Origin: Comamonadaceae bacterium
Lineage (GTDB): Bacteria > Pseudomonadota > Gammaproteobacteria > Burkholderiales > Burkholderiaceae_C
Reading direction: 5' to 3'
DNA: 37,754 nucleotides
Assembly (NCBI GenBank): GCA_947449025.1
Contig: CANFQF010000011.1
Span: 1 to 37,754 of the forward strand
Below the pieces are notes generated by a model. The model was not told the origin of the DNA, made no database searches, and saw nothing but the letters and a program-made list of their open reading frames with translations. The stretch's first letter is position 1; the number at the start of each line of letters is the position of its first letter. Below are positions 16,887 through 24,140 of the stretch, one piece after another. Made by a program: the position numbers and the translations under genes.

Positions 16887-19800
16887 ATGGACAGCGCATC
16901 GTCGCCCTCGGGTTCGGTGGCCGTGGTGGGACTGGCCGGGCGCTTTCCCGGCGCGCCCGACTGGCGTGCTTTTTGGCGCCTGCTGCGCGAAGGGCGCGAG
17001 GCCACCTGCTGGCTGGACGAGGCTGCCTTGCACGCTGCCGGCGTGAGCGCCGGGGAGCTGGCTGACCCAGGCTATGTCCGTGCCTGCTTGCCGCTGGCGG
17101 ACATGGAGTGCTTTGATGCCGGCTTCTTTGGCATCAGCCCCCGCGACGCCGCGGTGATGGACCCGCAGCACCGCCACTTCCTGGAGTGCTGCTGGGAGGC
17201 CATGGAGGACGCCGGCCATGTGCCCGGCAGCGGGTCAGGGCGATTTGCCGGTGCCGTCGGTGTATTCGGCGGCTGCGGCCAGCAGGCCTACTTCGCCCGG
17301 CACCTGCTGCCCAACGCGGAGTTGGTGCGGTCCATGGGCCTGTTCCTGCTGCGTCACACCGGCAATGACAAGGACTTCCTCACCACCCGGGTGTCTTACC
17401 TGCTCGACCTGCGCGGGCCCAGCGTGGGCGTGCAGACGGCCTGCTCCACCTCGCTGGTGGCGGTGCACCTGGCCGCGCAGAGCCTGCTGGCGGGTGAGTG
17501 CGACATGGCGCTGGCCGGCGGGGTCAGCATCGAGCTGCCGCATCGCCAGGGCTACCGGCATGCGGCCGGAGAAATTCTCTCGCCCGACGGGACCTGCCGG
17601 GCCTTCGATGACGCCGCGGGCGGCACCGTCTTCGGCAGCGGCGTGGGCGTGGTGGTGCTGCGGCGACTGCAGGACGCGCTGCGGGACGGCGACGCCATCT
17701 GGGCCGTCATTCGCGGGTCCGCGGTGAACAACGATGGGCGTGGCAAGGCGGGTTATCTGGCGCCGAGCCAGGACGGCCAGGCCGAGGTCGCGGCCGAAGC
17801 CCTGGCGATCGCCGGGCTGGAGGCCGCCGACATCGACTACATCGAGGCCCACGGGACCGGGACCGCGGTGGGCGACCCGATCGAAGTGGCGGCCTTGTCG
17901 CAGGCCTATGCCGGCGCGCCGCCCGGCGTGATCGGCCTGGGCTCGGTCAAAAGCAATATCGGGCATCTGGACACGGCCGCCGGTGTGGCCTCTTTGATCA
18001 AGGTCTGTCTGGCTTTGCGCCACGGGCAGTTGCCCGCCAGCCTGCACTTTCAGCGCCCCAACCGTCGCTTCGGCGCCAGCCTTCCTTTGCAGGTGCTCGC
18101 TCAAGGGCGGGCCTGGCCCCCCGGCGCCCGGCCGCGCCGCGCCGCTGTCCATGCACTGGGCGTCGGCGGCACCAATGCACATCTGGTGCTGGAGGAGGCG
18201 CCGCATCGCCCCGCCACGCCACCAGGCCCCGCGTCCTGGCAGTTGCTGCCGCTGTCGGCGCGCACCCCGCAGGCCCTGGCGGCGCTGACCCTGCGCTGGG
18301 AGGCTTGGCTGGCGGATGCAGAGGATGCCGCGGGTGATTCGCCGGATGGTGCGCCGGGTCATGCGCCGGGCGAAGGTGCTGCGTCAGGCCGGATGGCGTT
18401 GCCTGATCTTGTGGACGTGGCCGTGACCTTGCAGGAAGGACGCGTGCACCAGCCCTGTCGCCTCGCACTGGTGGCGCGTCACCCCAGCCAGCTGCGCGGC
18501 CTTGTGGCGGCGGCGGGCACACAGATTGCGAAAACAACGGCGACAACAGCGTCACCCAAAGCGGTCACATCAGGCGCTTTAACACCGGCCACATCAGCGG
18601 TGCCTGCCGCGCCCGGCCCGGCCTGGCGGGCAGACCCACCCGCGCGGCGGGTCCAGGGCCAGATGAAGGCACAGGGGACGGCACAGGGGGTGACGCAGGT
18701 CCCGCAGCCGGTGGCCTGGTTGTTCCCTGGCGCCGGCTCGCAGCGGCCGGGTGCCTGCCATGACCTTCTGGCCCTGCCCGCCTTCCGCGAAGCGGTGCAG
18801 CAATGCCTTGCTGCTTGGCCTGCTGACGCCGACGCGGAGGTCGGCGCGGGCCTGCGCTGTGCCTGGCTGGACGGCGGGGAAGGACAGGCAAGTGGAGGGC
18901 ATGCAAGTGGAGGGCATGCAGGGGCAGGGCAGAACACCCGGGCCGTGGCCGACGGTCCCCTCTCACCCCGCACCGAACTGCCAACGCTCTTTGTCCTCGA
19001 ATTCGCGTTGGCGCGGCTGTGGGAGTCGGCTGGCGTCACACCTTGCGCGCTCATGGGCCACAGCGCCGGCGAGGTAGCCGCCGCCTGCGCCGCCGGGCTC
19101 TTGTCGCTGCCCGATGCCTTGGCGCTGGCTTGCTGGCGCGGGGAACTGCTCGAGGCTGCCGGCGGCGCCATGCTCGCGGTCGAGGCGACGGAGGGGCAGC
19201 TGGCGCCCTGGTTGGCGCAGGAGGGCCTGGACCTGGCAGCGGTCAACGCGCCCGGCCTGTGCGCGGTCTCCGGCTCGCCGCAGGCGCTGGCACGTTTGGC
19301 CGCCCACCTGCAGGCCCTGGAGATCGTGTCGCGCCCCTTGCCGGTGGCGGTTGCGGCCCACTCGCGCGCGGTGGATCCGCTGGTCCCCAGCCTGCTCGCA
19401 CGCTGCGCGACGCTGCGCCCCTTGCCGGCGCGGCGGCCCTTTCTTTCTGCACTCGACGGCGCGTGGATCCTGCCGGGGCAGACGTTGCCGACCGATTACT
19501 GGGGCCGGCACCTGCGCCAGCCGGTGCGCTGCGCGCAGGCCATGGCCCGCCTGGCGCAGGACTATCCGGCCGCGGCCTGGCTGGAGTGCGGGCCGGGCCA
19601 GGCCCTGACCTCGCTGGCGCGCGCCAATGGCAGCGGCGAGCGGCTGCTGCTGGCCTCCGCGGGCCGGCCGCAGGAGGGCGGCGAAGACCTGCCCCACTTG
19701 CTAGCCGCCGCCGCTGCGCTCTGGTGCGCAGGCGCGCCACTGCATTGGGCGGCGCTGCGCGCCGGTCGGACGGGTCGGCGGGTCTCCCTGCCGACCTACC

Positions 19801-22800
19801 CCTTCGAGCGGGTGCGGCACTGGATCGACCCACCTGCTAATCACGCCAATCACGCCGGTCACACCGATCACCTGCGCAGCGACGCCGGGCCGCCGGCACA
19901 CACACGGGCCCACACGGCGATCGGCGATGCGATGTCTGACCACACCAAGCATGGCGATGCGAGGTCGGCCCGACCCGGCCCTGCCGCTCCAGCTCCCGCG
20001 CCCCCTCCTGCTCCTCGGCTGCCTCTGGGCCCTGACTGGTTCACCCAGGATGCGTGGGAGCGGCAGCCGCTGGTGTCCCCGCCAACCGCCACCACCCGCT
20101 GGTTGGTGCTGGGCGGATCCTCGGCCGCAGGCGCTGGCATTCGTCGGGCGCTGACCGCTGCCGGTGTCGAGTGTTTGCCGGAGGATGCGGGCCTGCCGCA
20201 GCACCCGCCGCCGGAGGTGGTGCTGTTGCTCGGCGCGTTGGACGGTGACAAGGGCCTTCAGTCGCAGCAGTCTGCAGCCTTCGAGCCAGCGATCGGTCTG
20301 GCACGTCAGTGGCTGGAGGCCGGCATCGAGGCCCCCTCGCGCTGGCTCTTCGTCACCGCAGGTGCCATGGCAGTGGCGGGCCAGCCGCCGCGCTCGCCGG
20401 TGCAGGCCCTGGCGCTCGGACCGGCGCTGGTGATCCCGCGTGAGCTTCCCGGTGTGCAGGCGCGGCTGGTCGATCTCGATCCCGACGCTGAGCCCGCCAC
20501 CCTGGCGGACTTGCTGCGTGCGGAGGCCGATGCCGATGCGCCGTGGGCTGACCCGCTTCCTTCTCCGGTCGTGGCCTGGCGCCAGGGCCAGCGCTGGGTC
20601 CGCCGATGCGTCCTGGCGCCGCCGCCCGAGCCCGCGCTGCCTCCCGGGGTTCGTCTGCGTCACGGCGGCGTCTACCTGATCACCGGCGGCCTCGGCGGCC
20701 TGGGCCTGACCCTGGCGAGTTGGCTCGCGCGCCGCTGTGCACCCCGGCTGGCACTGGTTGGCCGCCATCCCCTTCCGCCGCAGCGGCAGTGGCAGTTGCA
20801 GGCGCTGGAGGCCGCTGGCGCCCAGGTGCAGGTGTTTTGCGCCGACGTGTCCGACCCGGCGCAGATGGCCCAGGTGGTCCACACCTGCGCGCTGCGCTGG
20901 GGAGAGATCCACGGTGTTTTTCACGCCGCCGGCGACATGGGCGACGCGCCCCTGGCCCAGCGGCCGCTGGCCGAGATGCGTCGCCTCATCGAGGGCAAGG
21001 CCGGTGGCGCACTGGTGCTGGACCGCCTGCTGCCCGAGCCGATGGATCTGTTCGTGGTGTTCTCTTCGACCAGCGTCCTGCTCGGGCCGCCCGGTCAGGT
21101 TGATTACGTGGCCGCCAACGCGGTGCTGGAATCGCTCGCCGCGAGACGCCCTGACGGCCTGGCGATTCGCTGGGGGGTGTGGGCCGACTTGGGCATGGCG
21201 GCGCGTCGGGCCGGACTGGAACGTGCGTCAGAGGCGCCTGCCACGCGGGCAGGCGTGCAGCCGTTGCTGGGTGAGGAATCCGAGGGGCACCCGTTGCTGG
21301 GTGAGCAATCTGAGGTGCACCGATTGCTGGGTGAGGAATCTGAGGCGCACCCATTGCTGGGTGCACGGGTCTCGGCCGACGGAGGCCCCCGCTTCGAGGC
21401 ACTTGTCTCGCCCGAGGCGCTGTGGGTGCTGCGTGAGCACCGGGTGGCGGGGCGTCCGGTGTTGCCGGGCACCGCCTACCTGGAGATGGCTCGGGCCGCG
21501 ATGGACAGCATCGAAGCGAATGCGGCGAGCGGGCGGGCCCACCGGGCGGGGTGCGCGGACGGTGGTCAGGAGGAAGCCGCCAGGCTGGTCGTTCGCGATT
21601 GGGCCTGGGAGGCGGCGATGGTCTTTGCAGACGCACCTCGGCGTGTGCGGCTGACGCTCGATGCGGTGCAGGGCACGCAGAAGGCGCCAGCTTCGCTGGA
21701 GGCGCCTACTGCACATGAGGCGCCTGCTGCACGGGACGCCGCGGAGGCCTATGCATCAAGCCAGGCCCATGGAGCCCGTCACGCCCATCAAGCTGCCGAT
21801 GCGAGCAAAACACGCGACACAAGCGCCACACGCAACCCGCGCGATGCAGGCAACACCAGCCGCCCACACCCAGGCCAGACCGCCTGGGACTTGCGCATCG
21901 ACAGCCTCGGCCCGGGAGAGGCCACCTGGACCCGCCACGCGCGTGGTCGCCTGGCTTGGGTCGGCGCAGCGGCCACTGCAGCAGTGAAGGCGCCCCTTCC
22001 CGAACTGGCGTCAGGCCCCTGGACGAAGGCGCAGGCGCCGCAGGCTGCTCACCCCGCGCTGGCGCTGGGGCCGCGCTGGGATTGCCTGGATGGCGTGGCT
22101 CGCGCGGAGGGCGCCTCTGGCGCGGTGGCCGCCTCGGCGGATCTCCTGGCCGCCCACCTGGCCCTCGCGCCCGAATTCGCGCCTGACCTCGCGAGGTTTG
22201 CCTGGCATCCCGCGCTGATGGACATCGCGCTCACCATGGCCCTGCCGGCCTGCGGGCTCGGCGAGTCGGGTGAGCGGGGTGGGGCTGCGGGCCTGCTTTA
22301 TGCCCCGGTGTCCCTGGCCGAGGCCTGCCTGCCGCCGGCGCTGCCGGGGCAGCTGGTCAGCGTGTGCACCCGGCGCGAGCGGCTCCCTGGCGGCGGACTC
22401 GCGCTGGACGTGCAACTGCAAAGCACGGAGGGCCATGTTCTCGGCTGGATACGAGGGCTGGTGATGCAGCCGGTCGACCCCACCCGACTGGCGCGCCAGG
22501 ATGCACCGCCCTCTGGTGGCGGGTCATTCGCCACCCGGTCCCTGCAGGCGCTGGTGGCGGGCGGCATCCGCGTCGACGAGGCGTCTGCAGTCTTCGAGCG
22601 GGCGCTGGGATCGGCTGCGCCGCTGGTCACCGTGTCGTCGATGGATCTGGGCCACTTGCAGGAGCGGTTTTCACCACCGCCTGGCGTTGCGCGCTCCGTC
22701 GGCGGGGCCGCAGCAGACAGGCGCGCACTCGTTTCGGTTTCGCAGGCTCAAGCAGAAATTTCCGCACCTTCACGAGGCGCGCTCAACCCGGTCGAGGCCG

Positions 22801-24140
22801 CCCTCGCGCAGGCCTGGCGCGAGCTGCTTGGCGTCGCACAGCCCGAGCCAGACGACGACTTCTTCGCCCTCGGCGGCCACTCCCTGGTGGCGGTGCGCCT
22901 GTTCGCGCGCCTGCGCCGAGAGTTGGGGGTCGACCTGCCGCTGTCGACGCTGTTCGAAGCGTCCACGCTGGCCGGCCTCGCTGCCCGCGTGGTGGCTGCG
23001 CAGCCCTCGCAAATCGCCCCTCTTTCGGCAACGGCGCATGTGGCGACGTCCTGCGTAGCCGCGCTGCCGCCGGACGACGCGGGGCCGCTAGCGACCACGC
23101 AGTCGATCACGCAGTCGACCACGCAGTCGACCACCCACGCGGCTACCCCTTCGACCGTGCAGGTGAATCAGCACCTGCAGACACCCTGGTCCCCTCTGGT
23201 CACACTCCGCCCGGGTCCGCGACCAGATGCAGCGGCCGATCGCCCGGCCCGGCGCCCCCTGTTTTGCGTGCATGGTGCCGGCGGCCACGTCCTCAATTTC
23301 CGCGTCCTGGCCGACCGGCTCTCACCCGACCTGGCCTTCTACGGTCTGCAGGCCCAGGGCGTGGACGGTCGGCTGGCGCCGCTGGGCAGTGTCGAAGCGA
23401 TGGCCGCTCAGTACCTCATCGCCTTGCGCGAGGTCTGCCCCGAAGGGCCCTACCGCCTCGCCGGCTATTCGGCCGGCGGGGTGATCGCGATCGAGATGGC
23501 ACGCCAGCTTCAGGCCGACGGGCAGCGGGTGGAGCTGCTGGCGATGATCGACACCCTGTGCCCGGTGGCGGCGTCTGTGCGTTTGCCCTGGTGGCGGCGG
23601 CTGTGGCTGATGCGTCAATGGTCGCTGCGCTTCGCGCTGGGCTGGCCGGTACGGCGCCTGCAGGGGCGTGGTGATGAGGCCCGTCACGCGCAAGCCCTCG
23701 AAGTGCGTGAGCGCGGCGAGCCCTTGCCGCCGGAACTTGCCGAGGCCGTGCTGTTTCGCAACTTCATCGAGGCGCAGAGTCGCTACCAGCCGCCGCTCTG
23801 GGAGGGCGATCTGCTGCTGCTTCGTGCTTCCCAGGCCGAGGTGGCCTACCTGGCGGCCGGCCCCAGCCTGGGCTGGGATCGCTGTGTGCGGGGCCACATC
23901 GAGGCGCACAGCCTCAGCGGTTCGCACTTCTCTGTCATGCGCGAGCCGGGCCTGGGCGAGCTGGCCAACGCCCTCCAGTCGGCACTGGATAAGCGCGATG
24001 GGGTACCGTATCGCCCATGGCCCCCACGCACCGCCCCCCGTCCTCCTGGCAACTCGGCTGGCGAATGCTCCGTCGCGACTTGCGCGCCGGCGAGCTGGGA
24101 CTCCTGGTCGCTGCCATCCTTCTGGCGGTGGCGGCGCTGA
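16887..24140 (+). CDS. Type I polyketide synthase module KS-AT-KR-DH-ACP-TE
   Basis: The product is 2417 residues. KS (about 8-435): C186 in TACSTSL, H322 in EAHGTGT and H360 in KSNIGHLD. AT (about 610-930): S726 in GHSAGE, H825; GHSAGE suggests malonyl-CoA, although the usual HAFH position reads VAAH. After the LPTYPFER linker comes KR (about 1050-1435), with the nucleotide loop TGGLGGLG near 1266 and catalytic Y1407 in DYVAANA. DH follows KR: H1518 in HRVAGRPVLP and D1779 in HPALMDIAL. ACP has S1999 in LGGHSL. TE (about 2110-2375) has S2195 in GYSAGG and H2347 in GSHFSVM. All catalytic residues seem present, so it should extend once, reduce, dehydrate and release. AGGAACGG precedes the ATG, 9 nt after the NRPS stop. 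The last 42 codons overlap the next gene. Confidence 0.93.
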   Translation: MDSASSPSGSVAVVGLAGRFPGAPDWRAFWRLLREGREATCWLDEAALHAAGVSAGELADPGYVRACLPLADMECFDAGFFGISPRDAAVMDPQHRHFLECCWEAMEDAGHVPGSGSGRFAGAVGVFGGCGQQAYFARHLLPNAELVRSMGLFLLRHTGNDKDFLTTRVSYLLDLRGPSVGVQTACSTSLVAVHLAAQSLLAGECDMALAGGVSIELPHRQGYRHAAGEILSPDGTCRAFDDAAGGTVFGSGVGVVVLRRLQDALRDGDAIWAVIRGSAVNNDGRGKAGYLAPSQDGQAEVAAEALAIAGLEAADIDYIEAHGTGTAVGDPIEVAALSQAYAGAPPGVIGLGSVKSNIGHLDTAAGVASLIKVCLALRHGQLPASLHFQRPNRRFGASLPLQVLAQGRAWPPGARPRRAAVHALGVGGTNAHLVLEEAPHRPATPPGPASWQLLPLSARTPQALAALTLRWEAWLADAEDAAGDSPDGAPGHAPGEGAASGRMALPDLVDVAVTLQEGRVHQPCRLALVARHPSQLRGLVAAAGTQIAKTTATTASPKAVTSGALTPATSAVPAAPGPAWRADPPARRVQGQMKAQGTAQGVTQVPQPVAWLFPGAGSQRPGACHDLLALPAFREAVQQCLAAWPADADAEVGAGLRCAWLDGGEGQASGGHASGGHAGAGQNTRAVADGPLSPRTELPTLFVLEFALARLWESAGVTPCALMGHSAGEVAAACAAGLLSLPDALALACWRGELLEAAGGAMLAVEATEGQLAPWLAQEGLDLAAVNAPGLCAVSGSPQALARLAAHLQALEIVSRPLPVAVAAHSRAVDPLVPSLLARCATLRPLPARRPFLSALDGAWILPGQTLPTDYWGRHLRQPVRCAQAMARLAQDYPAAAWLECGPGQALTSLARANGSGERLLLASAGRPQEGGEDLPHLLAAAAALWCAGAPLHWAALRAGRTGRRVSLPTYPFERVRHWIDPPANHANHAGHTDHLRSDAGPPAHTRAHTAIGDAMSDHTKHGDARSARPGPAAPAPAPPPAPRLPLGPDWFTQDAWERQPLVSPPTATTRWLVLGGSSAAGAGIRRALTAAGVECLPEDAGLPQHPPPEVVLLLGALDGDKGLQSQQSAAFEPAIGLARQWLEAGIEAPSRWLFVTAGAMAVAGQPPRSPVQALALGPALVIPRELPGVQARLVDLDPDAEPATLADLLRAEADADAPWADPLPSPVVAWRQGQRWVRRCVLAPPPEPALPPGVRLRHGGVYLITGGLGGLGLTLASWLARRCAPRLALVGRHPLPPQRQWQLQALEAAGAQVQVFCADVSDPAQMAQVVHTCALRWGEIHGVFHAAGDMGDAPLAQRPLAEMRRLIEGKAGGALVLDRLLPEPMDLFVVFSSTSVLLGPPGQVDYVAANAVLESLAARRPDGLAIRWGVWADLGMAARRAGLERASEAPATRAGVQPLLGEESEGHPLLGEQSEVHRLLGEESEAHPLLGARVSADGGPRFEALVSPEALWVLREHRVAGRPVLPGTAYLEMARAAMDSIEANAASGRAHRAGCADGGQEEAARLVVRDWAWEAAMVFADAPRRVRLTLDAVQGTQKAPASLEAPTAHEAPAARDAAEAYASSQAHGARHAHQAADASKTRDTSATRNPRDAGNTSRPHPGQTAWDLRIDSLGPGEATWTRHARGRLAWVGAAATAAVKAPLPELASGPWTKAQAPQAAHPALALGPRWDCLDGVARAEGASGAVAASADLLAAHLALAPEFAPDLARFAWHPALMDIALTMALPACGLGESGERGGAAGLLYAPVSLAEACLPPALPGQLVSVCTRRERLPGGGLALDVQLQSTEGHVLGWIRGLVMQPVDPTRLARQDAPPSGGGSFATRSLQALVAGGIRVDEASAVFERALGSAAPLVTVSSMDLGHLQERFSPPPGVARSVGGAAADRRALVSVSQAQAEISAPSRGALNPVEAALAQAWRELLGVAQPEPDDDFFALGGHSLVAVRLFARLRRELGVDLPLSTLFEASTLAGLAARVVAAQPSQIAPLSATAHVATSCVAALPPDDAGPLATTQSITQSTTQSTTHAATPSTVQVNQHLQTPWSPLVTLRPGPRPDAAADRPARRPLFCVHGAGGHVLNFRVLADRLSPDLAFYGLQAQGVDGRLAPLGSVEAMAAQYLIALREVCPEGPYRLAGYSAGGVIAIEMARQLQADGQRVELLAMIDTLCPVAASVRLPWWRRLWLMRQWSLRFALGWPVRRLQGRGDEARHAQALEVRERGEPLPPELAEAVLFRNFIEAQSRYQPPLWEGDLLLLRASQAEVAYLAAGPSLGWDRCVRGHIEAHSLSGSHFSVMREPGLGELANALQSALDKRDGVPYRPWPPRTAPRPPGNSAGECSVATCAPASWDSWSLPSFWRWRR
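18888..18920 (+). repeat. 15-bp tandem repeat in the AT domain
   Basis: Two exact copies of GCAAGTGGAGGGCAT plus three further matching bases encode an ASGGHASGGHAG stretch. It lies in a surface loop of the AT domain before the conserved RTELPTLFVLEFAL helix. In frame and probably structurally neutral. Confidence 0.8.
21261..21363 (+). repeat. 30-bp tandem repeat at the KR-DH junction
   Basis: Three full copies and a partial fourth of a 30-bp unit (21261-21290, 21291-21320, 21321-21350, 21351-21363) encode repeated decapeptides of the form PLLGEESEgH. Copies differ at a few bases. The array sits exactly between the end of the KR domain and the start of the DH hot-dog fold, and so works as a variable linker. 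Confidence 0.9.
23099..23134 (+). repeat. 12-bp tandem repeat in the ACP-TE linker
   Basis: Three copies of GCAGTCGAYCAC (23099-23110, 23111-23122, 23123-23134) encode QSITQSTTQSTT, a Ser/Thr/Gln-rich flexible linker between carrier protein and thioesterase. Confidence 0.85.
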
